Assembly (NCBI RefSeq): GCF_902859765.1 | Contig: NZ_CADIJV010000036.1 | Span: forward strand, 1 to 48,195 | Origin: Achromobacter pulmonis | GTDB lineage: Bacteria > Pseudomonadota > Gammaproteobacteria > Burkholderiales > Burkholderiaceae_B | Reading direction: 5' to 3' | DNA length: 48,195 nucleotides | In this document: positions 1 through 8,428 of the stretch, piece after piece | Layout of the letters: each line of letters starts with the position of its first letter | How positions within the stretch are numbered: the stretch's first letter is position 1 | Notes under the pieces: model-generated | What the model was told of the DNA's origin: nothing | Database searches by the model: none | What the model saw: only the letters and a program-made list of their open reading frames with translations | Program-made: the position numbers and the translations under genes

Positions 1-875
1 CGTGACGCCAGCGCATCGACCCGCGCGCGGTCCACTGGCACCCCGGGCGCCCAGGCGGCGGCCTCGACCGGCGCCGTCGGCTCCGCGCGGAAGGCGAAGG
101 CGCGCGCCAGCGGCACTGCCGGCAGGCGCCGCGCCGTCATCAAGCTGGTTTCGGCCGGCCCCATGAAAAGCACGCCGTCGCGGCGCGCGAAACGCCTAAG
201 GATCGTGACCGCGCGTTCCTGCGTGGCGCTGTCGAAATAGATCAGCAAATTGCGGCAGAACACGAAATCGTAGGGCTGGACGTTGGGCAGCAACTGGGCA
301 TCGAACAGATTGCCGGCCAGAAACCGCACCCGCGCCTTGACCCCATCGGCCAGTTGATGGCCCTCGGCAGTCTCGGTGAAATAGCGGTCGCGGTACGCCA
401 GGTTCTCGCCCCGGAACGAATTGCGGCCGTAGCGGGCACGCCGCGCGAATTCGACCATGCGCTCGCTGATGTCGACCGCATCGACCTGGAAGCGCGCCGC
501 CGGCACACCGGCATCCAGCAACGCCATGGCGATGGAGTACGGCTCCTCGCCGCTCGAACAGGGCACGCTCAGCACGCGCAGCACGTGGGCATCGGCGCCC
601 GGCGCGAACAGGCGTTCGCGCGCCAGCCTCGCCATCGCGGCCAGAGATTCCGGATAACGGAAGAACCAGGTTTCCGGCACGATCACCGCCTCGATCAACT
701 GCTGCATCTCGGCCGGCGAGGTCTGCACCCGCATCAGGTAATCCTGCTCGTCGTCGACGCCCACCGCCTGCATGCGATGGCGCACCGCCCGCTCGACCGC
801 GGCCGCGCCGATGGAACCGCTGTCCAGGCCCATCTTGCGCTTGAGCACCGCGCTGAAGTCGTCCACCATCATCAT
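1..875 (-). CDS. wspC: CheR-type MCP methyltransferase WspC (3' end cut by window edge)
   Basis: SAM-dependent glutamate methyltransferase that would methylate the neighbouring receptor WspA and tune its signalling. The ATG at 875 overlaps the wspB stop as ATGA. About 291 codons are present and the frame runs off the left edge. Seen in the translation: an N-terminal CheR helical segment, VPETWFFRY (about residues 66-74), the SAM-binding stretch VPCSSGEEPYSIAMAL, and the CheR motif FVFCRNLLIYFD. The missing C-terminus is where WspC proteins usually carry TPR repeats; an Ala/Pro-rich linker begins just before the edge. Order receptor-CheW-CheR on one strand matches wspABC rather than a flagellar che cluster. 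The downstream kinase and diguanylate cyclase genes (wspE, wspR) cannot be seen here. Confidence 0.88.
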   Translation of the reverse strand, partial: MMMVDDFSAVLKRKMGLDSGSIGAAAVERAVRHRMQAVGVDDEQDYLMRVQTSPAEMQQLIEAVIVPETWFFRYPESLAAMARLARERLFAPGADAHVLRVLSVPCSSGEEPYSIAMALLDAGVPAARFQVDAVDISERMVEFARRARYGRNSFRGENLAYRDRYFTETAEGHQLADGVKARVRFLAGNLFDAQLLPNVQPYDFVFCRNLLIYFDSATQERAVTILRRFARRDGVLFMGPAETSLMTARRLPAVPLARAFAFRAEPTAPVEAAAWAPGVPVDRARVDALAS

Positions 876-1408
876 GGCCGGGCGCCTCCCGCGGCGGCCG
901 GCTCGGCCGCGAACAGCAGCGCGCGCACCGGCTCGGGCAACAGGTCGGCCACCTTCACCGCCTGCACCATGCCGCGCGCATCGCTCAGCACCGGCCCGAG
1001 ATAGCGGGCCTGCGGCGTATCCAGTCCCGCCGGTTGGAAAGCCGCCGGATCATAGTGCGCGGTCTCGGTGGCCTGCTCCAGCACCAGGCCCAGCTGGCGC
1101 TCGCGGTGCTCCTGCGCCGGTCGGTAACGCACCAGCGCCAGGCGCGTGCTGGTCACCCGGGCCGCCGCGCCGGCGCCAGCCAGCGCGCTCAGGTCGATGA
1201 CCGGCACGGCCGCGCCCCGGCAATCGAACATGCCCGCCACCCAGGGCGGCGTGCCCGGCACCTGCTTGAACGCGCGCATGCCCAGCACTTCGATCACGTC
1301 ACCGGCATCCAGCGCATAGCGGTCCGCGCCGATGCGGAACAGCAGATACAACCGGCGCCGGCCGGTGCCGCCGGACGCCGCCAGCGCAAGCGGGGCAAGA
1401 TCGGTCAT
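872..1408 (-). CDS. wspB: CheW-like coupling protein WspB
   Basis: Coupling protein of 178 residues linking a chemoreceptor to a CheA-type kinase. The CheW fold is visible from about residue 18: LYLLFRIGADRYALDAGDV, then GMFDCRGAAVPVIDLSAL and a late GPVLSDARGMVQAV. It starts 6 bases after the receptor gene ends and its stop overlaps the wspC start by 4 bases, so the three are translationally coupled. The context (WspA-like receptor upstream, CheR downstream) assigns it to the Wsp pathway, where WspB and WspD are two CheW paralogues; position makes this the WspB equivalent. No unusual features. Confidence 0.9.
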   Translation of the reverse strand: MTDLAPLALAASGGTGRRRLYLLFRIGADRYALDAGDVIEVLGMRAFKQVPGTPPWVAGMFDCRGAAVPVIDLSALAGAGAAARVTSTRLALVRYRPAQEHRERQLGLVLEQATETAHYDPAAFQPAGLDTPQARYLGPVLSDARGMVQAVKVADLLPEPVRALLFAAEPAAAGGARP

Positions 1409-1414
1409 GGCGGG

Positions 1415-3034
1415 TCAGACCTTGAAGCGCGACACACCGCTGCGCAGGTCGTTGGCCACCAGCGTCAGATCCTCTATCGCCGCGCTCGACTGACGCAACG
1501 ATTCCACCGTCTGCTGGGCCGCGTCGCTGAGCTGCTGCAGCGCCTGGTTGATCTGCTCGGCGCCGGTGGCCTGCGCCTGCATGCCTTCGTTGACCATCTG
1601 CACGCGCGGCGCCAACGTCTGCACCTGCTGGATGATCTGCGACAGCTGGTCGCCCACCTGCTGCATGTCGGCCATGCCGCGCCGCACCTCTTCCGAGAAC
1701 TTGTCCATGCCCATGACGCCGGCCGACACCGACGACTGGATCTCGCGCACCATCTGCTCGATGTCGTAGGTGGCGACAGCGGTCTGGTCGGCCAGGCGGC
1801 GGATTTCGGTCGCCACCACCACGAAGCCGCGGCCATACTCGCCGGCCTTCTCGGCTTCGATGGCCGCGTTCAGCGACAGCAGGTTGGTCTGGTCGGCCAC
1901 CTTGGTAATGGTGGTGACCACTTGCGTGATGTTGCCGGCCTTCTCGTTCAGGATGGCGAGCTTGGCGTTGACCGAGCCGGCCGCGCCCACCACATTGCGC
2001 ATCGTGTCTTCCATGCGCGCCAGGCCGACCTGGCCGTTGCCGGCCAGCGATGCGGTCTGCTCGGCCGCGCCCGACACTTCCGTCATGGTGCGCACCAGTT
2101 CGCGCGAGGTCGCCGAGATCTCGCGCGAGGTCGCGCCGATCTCGGTGGTGGTGGCCGCCACTTCCGACGCGGTGGCCTGCTGCTGCTTGGAAGTGGCCGC
2201 GATTTCGGTCACCGAGGTCGCCACCTGCACCGCCGAGCGCTGGGTCTTGGCGACCAGGCCGGTCAGCTCGTCGACCATGCCGTTGAAGCCGGTCTCGATG
2301 GCATTGAACTCGTCCTTGCGCGCCAGCGTCAGGCGGCGCGACAGGTCGCCGCCGCCAGTGGCTTCCAGCGTCTTCACAATGCTGCTCATGGGATTGACGA
2401 TGGCGCGCATCAGCAGCACGCCGCAGATGATCGCCGCCACGATCGCCAGCCCCAGCGACACCAGCATGGCGACCTCGGCCTTGTCGACCGCCTTCTGGAT
2501 ATCGATGGCCGACTCGTCGGCCAACTGTTTGTTGGCTGCCACCATGTCGGCCAGCACGTCGCGCCCGGCATAGAAAGCCGGCCGCAGCTCGGACTTGATC
2601 TTGGCCTGGACCCGCAGCGGATCGGACAGCATCGCCGGATCCAGAATCTCGGCACGGATATGCATGTACGCCTGCAGCGTCTTCTCGAATTCCGCGAACA
2701 TGCGCTGGTCTTCGGGGCGCACGATGGTGCGGCGATATTGCTCGATGTCGTCCATCAGGCGCTGATCGTTCTTGGGCAGCGCCGCCAGGCCGGCCTGGCG
2801 CTCCTGCTCGGAGTCACTGTGAAACGCGTCCTGCACCACGACGAAGCCGGCAAACCAGGAACCGCGGATCGCCGTGCTGTAGTAGATACCTGGCACCGCG
2901 TCGGTATTGATTGCCTTGGCTTCGGCCTCGACCTGCAGCAGCCGCTGGTAATCGACCACCACCATCAGGGCCATGATGGCCAGGATCACCAGAAAACTGG
3001 CGATGATGCGCTCACGTAGTGTCAGATTCTTCAT
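1415..3034 (-). CDS. wspA: Methyl-accepting chemotaxis protein WspA
   Basis: Inner-membrane chemoreceptor of the surface-sensing Wsp system, which in pseudomonads and Burkholderia controls a diguanylate cyclase. The start is taken at the ATG at 3034 ([10 protein letters not shown]), giving 539 residues; the open frame extends 30 codons further but the added segment is Gly-rich and unlike the family. TM1 is at about residues 12-27, a four-helix-bundle type periplasmic domain follows (to about 190), then TM2 (about 193-217), HAMP, and a cytoplasmic signalling domain with the hairpin-tip region [20 protein letters not shown]. The N-terminus closely resembles Pseudomonas WspA as I remember it. 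First gene of wspABC. Repeated Thr/Ser/Ala heptads before the tip are normal for the methylation helices. Confidence 0.9.
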   Translation of the reverse strand: MKNLTLRERIIASFLVILAIMALMVVVDYQRLLQVEAEAKAINTDAVPGIYYSTAIRGSWFAGFVVVQDAFHSDSEQERQAGLAALPKNDQRLMDDIEQYRRTIVRPEDQRMFAEFEKTLQAYMHIRAEILDPAMLSDPLRVQAKIKSELRPAFYAGRDVLADMVAANKQLADESAIDIQKAVDKAEVAMLVSLGLAIVAAIICGVLLMRAIVNPMSSIVKTLEATGGGDLSRRLTLARKDEFNAIETGFNGMVDELTGLVAKTQRSAVQVATSVTEIAATSKQQQATASEVAATTTEIGATSREISATSRELVRTMTEVSGAAEQTASLAGNGQVGLARMEDTMRNVVGAAGSVNAKLAILNEKAGNITQVVTTITKVADQTNLLSLNAAIEAEKAGEYGRGFVVVATEIRRLADQTAVATYDIEQMVREIQSSVSAGVMGMDKFSEEVRRGMADMQQVGDQLSQIIQQVQTLAPRVQMVNEGMQAQATGAEQINQALQQLSDAAQQTVESLRQSSAAIEDLTLVANDLRSGVSRFKV

Positions 3035-3152
3035 ACCGGGGCCCTTGTGCAGTATCGGCTCGCCAACGCCCTTGCCAGCGCCGTTGACGTTTTCGGCGGC
3101 CGTCCCGGGCCGCCCGTCGCCCATCGTTGACAGAATGTGGGAATAGTCAGCG

Positions 3153-3160
3153 ATTATTGC
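3153..3160 (-). promoter_or_regulatory. Possible extended -10 promoter of wspABC
   Basis: Reading the minus strand, TGC followed by AATAAT (5 of 6 to TATAAT) forms an extended -10 about 120 bases before the wspA ATG. No good -35 is found at 16-18 bases. The rest of 3035-3397 holds no gene that I can support; a terminator-like hairpin lies at 3284-3301. Confidence 0.3.
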
Positions 3161-3283
3161 AAAGGCGCGCCCGCTCAGCTACGGAAAATCAGGGAAACCC
3201 TCCCCTTTCCGGCCGCTTCCGTCGGAAAAACGCAAAGCCTACTTACAAGAAACTTGTCTTTTGGTGTGACAACGCGTACGAAA

Positions 3284-3301
3284 GCCCGCAAGCCTGCGGG
3301 C
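3284..3301 (-). terminator. Terminator-like hairpin after the amidase gene
   Basis: Perfect 7-bp stem (GCCCGCA / TGCGGGC) with a 4-base loop. On the minus strand it is followed by TTTCGT, so it sits correctly about 100 bases downstream of the amidase stop. The T-tract is short, so termination may be weak. Confidence 0.45.
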
Positions 3302-3397
3302 ATTTCCTGGCGGCGGCGGACGGCGCCACGCCGGCGCCGGCAAGCCGGACACGAAAACCGCTGCGCCTGGAGGCCTGTCGACGCAGGCAGGAGCCGG

Positions 3398-4882
3398 TCA
3401 CCCCCCTTGCTGGCGCCACAACCCTTGCGGCGGCCGGGCTTGCACCCAGTCGCGTATCCGCTCGTGCGCGTGCGCCAATTGCAGCACCGCCAGATCGCCC
3501 CGCGGCGGGCCGATCAACTGCATGCCCATCGGCAGGCCGGCCGCGCCAAACCCCACCGGCACGCTGACCACCGGGCAGCCGGCCAGGGTCCAGGGCGTCA
3601 CGGTTTCCATCCAGCGGTGGTAAGTGTCCATGGGCCGTCCGGCAATCTCCTTGGGCCAGTCCAGCCGGGCATCGAACGGAAACACCTGCGCCGACGGCAC
3701 CGCCAGGTAATCGACCTCCTCGAACATGCGCAACACGGTCTGGTACCAGGCGCTGCGCTCCTCGGCGGCCTGATAGACCTGGCGCGCCGTCATGCCGTCC
3801 AGCCCCTCGACCTCCCAGATCAGTGCCGGCTTGACCAATTTTCGGGTCTCGGGATCGCGCACCAGATCGTGATATTGGCCGCCCACCATCAAGTGGCGGT
3901 GGGCCAGCCAGATGCGCCACAGCCGCTCGCCCGCGAACGGCACGCGGTAATCGTCGACCCGGCAACCCGCCGCCTGCAGGTCCGCCAGCGCCTGCGCGCA
4001 CAGCTCCAGGATGCCCGGCTCCATCGGCAGATAGCCATTCCAGTCGCCCAGCCAGCCAATGCGCTTGCCGCGCAGGTCCGCATCCAGCGGCTGCGCGAAA
4101 ACGGCCGGATCATCGCCCAGCGACAGCGGCGCGCGCGCATCGTGCCCGGCGATGACCGACAGCATGCACGCCATGTCGCGCGGCGAACGGCCCATCGGGC
4201 CTTCGTACGACAGTTGCTTGAGGAACACCTCGCTGGACGGCCCGCTGGGCACCCGTCCGGCCGACGGCCGCATGCCATAGACGTTGCAGAACGCCGCCGG
4301 ATTGCGCAGCGAACCGCCGAAGTCGCTGCCGTCGGCCACCGGCAGCATGCGCGCCGCCAGGGCAGCGGCCGCGCCGCCGCTGCTGCCGCCCGCGCTCTTG
4401 GACGCATCGTAGGGATTGACGGTGGTGCCGTAGACCGGGTTGTAGGTATGCGATCCGAGACCGAACTCGGGCACGTTGCTGCGCCCGACAAAAATCGCGC
4501 CGGCCGCCCGCATCCGCTCGACCAGGATGGAATCCTGCGGACTCACGTAGTCCTTGTACACCAGCGATCCCATCGACGTGACCATGCCGCGCACGGCAGT
4601 CAGATCCTTGGGCGCCTGCGGCATGCCGTGCAGCCAGCCCAGCCATTGCCCGGCCGCCAACTGCGCATCGCGCTCATCGGCCTCGCGCAGCAGTTCATCC
4701 CGCTCACGCCGCGCCACCAGCGCATTGAGCGCCGGGTTGACCGCGTCGATCTGGTCCAGGTAGGCCGTCATGACCTCGCGGCATGACAGCCGCCGCTGGC
4801 GGATCGCGTCCGACAGCGCATGCGCGGGCATGGCGACGATATCGTTCAGGCGGCCGGTGGCCGCCGGCGTGGCTGCATTCAT
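3398..4882 (-). CDS. Amidase signature family hydrolase
   Basis: Cytoplasmic amidase of 494 residues hydrolysing a C-N amide bond; the substrate cannot be read from sequence. The Ser-cisSer-Lys triad is complete: K92 (APKDL), S167 in SAGGSSGG, and the nucleophile S191 in GSDFGGSLR. Length matches the family. The start is the ATG at 4882 with GGAGA upstream; the longer open frame (33 more codons) has no better site. It is not gatA: no gatB or gatC is nearby and the aspartyl/glutamyl-tRNA amidotransferase context is absent. Its neighbours (thioesterase, esterase) do not suggest a pathway. It ends with a hairpin at 3284-3301. Confidence 0.88.
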   Translation of the reverse strand: MNAATPAATGRLNDIVAMPAHALSDAIRQRRLSCREVMTAYLDQIDAVNPALNALVARRERDELLREADERDAQLAAGQWLGWLHGMPQAPKDLTAVRGMVTSMGSLVYKDYVSPQDSILVERMRAAGAIFVGRSNVPEFGLGSHTYNPVYGTTVNPYDASKSAGGSSGGAAAALAARMLPVADGSDFGGSLRNPAAFCNVYGMRPSAGRVPSGPSSEVFLKQLSYEGPMGRSPRDMACMLSVIAGHDARAPLSLGDDPAVFAQPLDADLRGKRIGWLGDWNGYLPMEPGILELCAQALADLQAAGCRVDDYRVPFAGERLWRIWLAHRHLMVGGQYHDLVRDPETRKLVKPALIWEVEGLDGMTARQVYQAAEERSAWYQTVLRMFEEVDYLAVPSAQVFPFDARLDWPKEIAGRPMDTYHRWMETVTPWTLAGCPVVSVPVGFGAAGLPMGMQLIGPPRGDLAVLQLAHAHERIRDWVQARPPQGLWRQQGG

Positions 4883-5014
4883 GGTGTTGTCTCCGCTTTT
4901 TTCCTGGCAGGCCGACGATACTACGCCAATGCCGCACCCGCCGCGCGGTCCGGCCCGAAGCGGTCGGGCCGGGCAAGCCATCGGGCCGCCCCGCCCCCTA
5001 CGCCCCGCCCGCTT

Positions 5015-5527
5015 TCAGGCCGGCGGACGCGCGAACACCAACAGGGTCGATGTGGCCGACGCCAGCAGGCGGCCCTGGGCATCGGTCAGCTTGGCCTCGG
5101 CATACGCCACCCGCTGCCCGAACGACAACACCCGGCCCTCGGCGCGCAACCGGCCGCTGTGGCGCGTGATGGCCTTGTGATAGGCCACCTTCAATTCCAG
5201 CGTGGTGTAGGCCTGCTCGGCCGACAGCCGCGAATGCACCGCACAACCGCAGGCTGAATCGAGCAACGTCGCGGCGTAACCACCGTGCACGGTGCCGATG
5301 GGGTTGTAGGCATGCGGGCCCGGCGTGCCCGCGAACACCGCCAGGCCCTCCTCGGCCTCGACGAAATCGAAATCCAGCGACACCAGGATGCCCGGCTTGC
5401 GCCCCGAGGCCAGCAGCGCGCGCAATTGCGCCAGGCCATCGAGACCGGCGCCGGTCTGGTCGACCAGGCTGGGTTCGCGTTGCGGGGCAGCGGCGGCGCC
5501 ACCCGCCAGGGTCGAATCGGAAGTCAT
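5015..5527 (-). CDS. PaaI-type hotdog-fold thioesterase
   Basis: Acyl-CoA thioesterase of 170 residues. The hotdog core spans about residues 45-165, with the family active-site stretch NPIGTVHGGYAATLLDSA, whose HGG-x-x-x-T/L-x-D pattern is typical of PaaI/YbgC-like enzymes. Start chosen at the ATG at 5527 with GGAG 8 bases upstream; the frame extends 24 codons further without support. The first 40 residues are Ala-rich and probably disordered. It lies downstream of the Fes-like esterase gene on the same strand (77 bases between that gene's stop and this ATG), but a Fur-box-like sequence at 5563-5581 sits in that gap, so it may have its own promoter. Acyl substrate unknown. Confidence 0.82.
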   Translation of the reverse strand: MTSDSTLAGGAAAAPQREPSLVDQTGAGLDGLAQLRALLASGRKPGILVSLDFDFVEAEEGLAVFAGTPGPHAYNPIGTVHGGYAATLLDSACGCAVHSRLSAEQAYTTLELKVAYHKAITRHSGRLRAEGRVLSFGQRVAYAEAKLTDAQGRLLASATSTLLVFARPPA

Positions 5528-5562
5528 GCGGGAAGCTCCGGGATGGGGGAATGACGATGCTT

Positions 5563-5581
5563 GAATATGACGATTATCATA
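5563..5581. promoter_or_regulatory. Fur-box-like sequence upstream of the thioesterase
   Basis: Nineteen bases beginning GAATATGAC match 12 of 19 positions of the Fur consensus (GATAATGATAATCATTATC) when aligned by eye. The stretch is strikingly AT-rich against the local GC-rich background and lies 36-54 bases upstream of the thioesterase ATG. Binding is not shown. Confidence 0.35.
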
Positions 5582-5603
5582 TATCAATCCCTCCCCCACG
5601 GTT

Positions 5604-7181
5604 TCAACGCGCCGGCGCGCCCGCGCCGATCAGGTCGATCAGGCCATCGGACAGCGTGCCGCGCCAGCTCAGGTAGTCGTGCCCCCCTGCCACCTCCCGA
5701 TGGGTGACGACATAGCCTTTGGCCTGCAAGACATCGCGCAGATGGCGGTTGGTCTCGAAGATGCCCGGCTGGCCGGCGCGCCCCGTCTCGAACTGGCCCG
5801 CCACCAGATAAAAGCGGATCGGCAGCCTGCGCACTGCCGCGTATTGGCGCGTCAGCCACTGGTCTTCGCCGCTTGGCTGGCCCCACCAATACGAGCCCGA
5901 CTGGCTCAGCACATTGCCGAACACTTCCGGGTGGCGCAGCGCCGCATACGACGACGCCAGCCCGCCATAGCTGGAACCACCGATCACGGTGCGCGCGGCG
6001 GGCGCCGCGATGCCCTGACGCGCGGCCCAGGGCATCAATTCGCGCGCCAGGAAGTCGGCGAAATCCGGATTCGGCGGCAGCTCGAGGCCACGCGATTCGG
6101 CGGTGGGATTGGAGATCAGCAGCGCCGCCGTGGGGGGAATCACGCCGGCCGCGATCATGTTGTCCAGGATGATGGGCGTCGGCACCCGGTTAAGGTACGG
6201 GCCGGCATCGAACAACACCAGCACATGATTGTCGGCCCCACCCGGCCGCCAACCGGCCGGGCGATACAGCTGGATGTCACGGGTATTGCCGAGAATGGCG
6301 CTGGTGATCGGGCGCGTCTCGACCGTGCCCGGTGTCACGCCCGCGCGCGGCGCCACCCACGGCTCTGGCGGCGCATCGGCCAGTTCCAGCACCGAGGCGT
6401 ACTGGAAGGCGTCCACCCCGCGTGCCGGATAGGGCTTGGGATTGAGCGGATCGGCCTGCGCCGTCGCCAAAATGGCGCGCCGCCGCGCCACGTCCGGGCC
6501 GGGCAACTCGGGCACGTCGGGCGCCAGCTTGTACGACAGGCGTGTCGAGCGCGGCAGCACGAAGCTCGCGTACCAGACATCGGACGCGCCCAGCCGCATC
6601 AGCATCGTATGGTCATGCCCGGGCCCGCCGAACAGCCGCACGTTGCGCTCGGCCCCGCGCCAGAGGAAGGTGACCCGGTCGTGCGTGGCGTCAACAGGTT
6701 CGACCAGCGGCGTGCCCCGTGCCGCCATGTCGCGCCAGAATGCCTCGGTATTGCCACCCTGTGTCAGTTCATGCGCCAGCGCCGCCAGGCGCGGACTGTC
6801 GATGGCGGGCGCCGGCGCGTGCTGCGCCTCCAGCGGCACGCGTTGGCTAAGCGTCCAGCGGTAGGCGCCCTGTCCGCTCGCGCGCACGGTATAGCGGCCG
6901 TCGGCGGGCGCCACCAGCATCAGCCCGCCGGCGGGCCGTTCGGCATCGCTCAGGCGCCGCAGGTGGCGTCCGTCGGCGTCCAGCAGGTCTATCGCCACGC
7001 CCGGCGCGGCTTCCCACTGGCCGGCCACGAACTCGCCCCTGGACAGGGCCAGCGCCGTGTCCACCGGCACGCCGGGCGCTACCCGGCCTTGCGCGCTTTG
7101 AGCCAGCACGGCGCCCGGCCCCGCGGCCAGCGCCAGGGCGAGCCAGCGGGCGCGCCACAGATTGTTTCTCTTGGAATGCAT
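5604..7181 (-). CDS. Exported enterochelin-esterase-like (Fes/IroE family) hydrolase
   Basis: Predicted periplasmic alpha/beta hydrolase of 525 residues resembling ferric-enterobactin esterases. The ATG at 7181 follows GGGGA and encodes a signal peptide ending VLA before QSAQG. The N-terminal half holds a Fes-type beta-sandwich region; the C-terminal esterase domain has the nucleophile elbow GGSSYGG (S404) and the late His in AGGHDYLSWR (H501), the pattern seen in Fes/IroD/IroE. A Fur-box-like site lies about 85 bases upstream, fitting a role in releasing iron from a catecholate siderophore. No TonB receptor or siderophore gene is adjacent, so substrate assignment stays at family level. Alternatives: esterase of another siderophore or of a cell-wall ester. 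Confidence 0.82.
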   Translation of the reverse strand: MHSKRNNLWRARWLALALAAGPGAVLAQSAQGRVAPGVPVDTALALSRGEFVAGQWEAAPGVAIDLLDADGRHLRRLSDAERPAGGLMLVAPADGRYTVRASGQGAYRWTLSQRVPLEAQHAPAPAIDSPRLAALAHELTQGGNTEAFWRDMAARGTPLVEPVDATHDRVTFLWRGAERNVRLFGGPGHDHTMLMRLGASDVWYASFVLPRSTRLSYKLAPDVPELPGPDVARRRAILATAQADPLNPKPYPARGVDAFQYASVLELADAPPEPWVAPRAGVTPGTVETRPITSAILGNTRDIQLYRPAGWRPGGADNHVLVLFDAGPYLNRVPTPIILDNMIAAGVIPPTAALLISNPTAESRGLELPPNPDFADFLARELMPWAARQGIAAPAARTVIGGSSYGGLASSYAALRHPEVFGNVLSQSGSYWWGQPSGEDQWLTRQYAAVRRLPIRFYLVAGQFETGRAGQPGIFETNRHLRDVLQAKGYVVTHREVAGGHDYLSWRGTLSDGLIDLIGAGAPAR

Positions 7182-7263
7182 CTTGTTGTTCCCCACCCGC
7201 GGCCGCCCTGCGACGCGCGAGCGCCGGCGCGCGGACACGAATCGGTATGAGGGTTGCCAAAAA

Positions 7264-7282
7264 CGAAATAAGTATCATTATT
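7264..7282. promoter_or_regulatory. Fur-box-like operator upstream of the Fes-like esterase
   Basis: Nineteen-base site with 12 of 19 matches to the Fur consensus, including the uninterrupted half ATCATTAT at 7274-7281. It lies 83-101 bases before the esterase ATG and just beyond the 3' end of the LysR gene. The family of the downstream gene (siderophore esterase) makes iron control plausible. Confidence 0.45.
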
Positions 7283-7351
7283 GCCCGAAAACAGACCGAT
7301 CCGGTCGAGCCACCCCGCCAAGGACGCGGGAATGGCCGCGCCGCCCACGCG

Positions 7352-8236
7352 TCACCCCAACGTGTGCCGCGCCAGGTGGTCCACGAACACCCGCAGCTTG
7401 GGCGACGGGTGGCGGCTGGCCGGCCACAGCGCCCACATGGTGGCGTTGCCGCGCGTGCGTTCGTCCATCACCGTCACCAGCCGACCCGCGGCCAGCTCTT
7501 CCTTGATGGTGAAGTCCGGCAGGCAGACGATGCCCAGCCCGCCCAGCGCCAGGAAGATGCGGGTCTCGACGCTGTTGCAGACCAGCGTCAGCGGCAGTTC
7601 GGGCGCCGGTGCGCCAGCGGCGGTCTTCAAAGGCCACTGCTCCAGCTTGCCGGTGCTGGGATAGCGGTAATGCAGGCAGCAATGGCGCAACAGGTCGCTG
7701 GCGCGGCGCGGCGTGCCATGCCGCGCCAAGTAGTCGGGCGTGGCCGCCAGGATGCGGCGGAACTGTCCCAGGCGCCGGCGCTTCAGTCCGGAGTCCTGCA
7801 TCTCGCCTGAACGCACCACCGCGTCGTACCCCTCGCCGATCACGTCGACCATCCGGTCGGTGAAATCCAGGTCCAGCCGCACCTGCGGATACTGCTGCAT
7901 GAACGTGGCGATGGCCGGTTCGAACAGGCGGCTGTAGCGCGGCAGGCTGACGCGCAGCCGGCCGCTGGGCGTGCCGGCTGCCTCGGACAGTTCCAGCTCG
8001 GCGGCTTCCACTTCGCACAGGATGCGGCGACACCGTTCCAGGAATTTCTCGCCTTCCGGCGTCAAGGTGATGTGGCGCGTGCTGCGGTGAAACAACCGCA
8101 CTTTCAGGTGCGCTTCCATCCGCGCCACGCTCTTGCCGACCGCCGACGGCGACACACCCAGCATCCGCCCCGCTTCCGCGAAGCTGCGGGTGTCCGCCAC
8201 CAGCACGAAAACACCGATACCGCTGAGGCTGTCCAT
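7352..8236 (-). CDS. LysR-family transcriptional regulator
   Basis: DNA-binding regulator of 294 residues. The N-terminal winged helix-turn-helix is at about residues 1-60 (SFAEAGRMLGVSPSAVGKSV), followed by a LysR substrate-binding domain. Start chosen at the ATG at 8236, which has GAAGGAAG upstream; an ATG ten codons earlier lacks a comparable site. It is divergent from the DHA2 exporter at 8429, the usual arrangement for a LysR regulator and its target. The effector is unknown. It belongs to the CrgA/AaeR-like LysR group by overall appearance, an inference only. Confidence 0.88.
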   Translation of the reverse strand: MDSLSGIGVFVLVADTRSFAEAGRMLGVSPSAVGKSVARMEAHLKVRLFHRSTRHITLTPEGEKFLERCRRILCEVEAAELELSEAAGTPSGRLRVSLPRYSRLFEPAIATFMQQYPQVRLDLDFTDRMVDVIGEGYDAVVRSGEMQDSGLKRRRLGQFRRILAATPDYLARHGTPRRASDLLRHCCLHYRYPSTGKLEQWPLKTAAGAPAPELPLTLVCNSVETRIFLALGGLGIVCLPDFTIKEELAAGRLVTVMDERTRGNATMWALWPASRHPSPKLRVFVDHLARHTLG

Positions 8237-8428
8237 CGCCAAGCTTCCTTCAATGCGGACTTTCATGTCCGGAATATTCGGAATCCTAGCCTATTTTTCT
8301 TTTATTGATGGCTGCCTATTCTGCCGGCACTGCGTTCCCGGACGCTCGACGCGCGCCGACGCCATTGCCTTGTTTGCCGGGCCGAGCCGGCCACAGCCTC
8401 GTTTCACGTTATCGACATCGCTATCGAC

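Noticed and set aside
1034-3019. 661-codon open frame on the plus strand opposite wspA
   Set aside because: Antisense shadow of a GC-rich gene: His/Arg/Gly/Leu-rich with no domain, while the opposite strand encodes a clear chemoreceptor.
3398-4882. Assignment of the amidase as gatA
   Set aside because: No gatB or gatC nearby; only the common amidase signature supports it.
5679-7250. 523-codon plus-strand frame opposite the Fes-like esterase
   Set aside because: Same composition artefact; the minus strand has a signal peptide and catalytic motifs.
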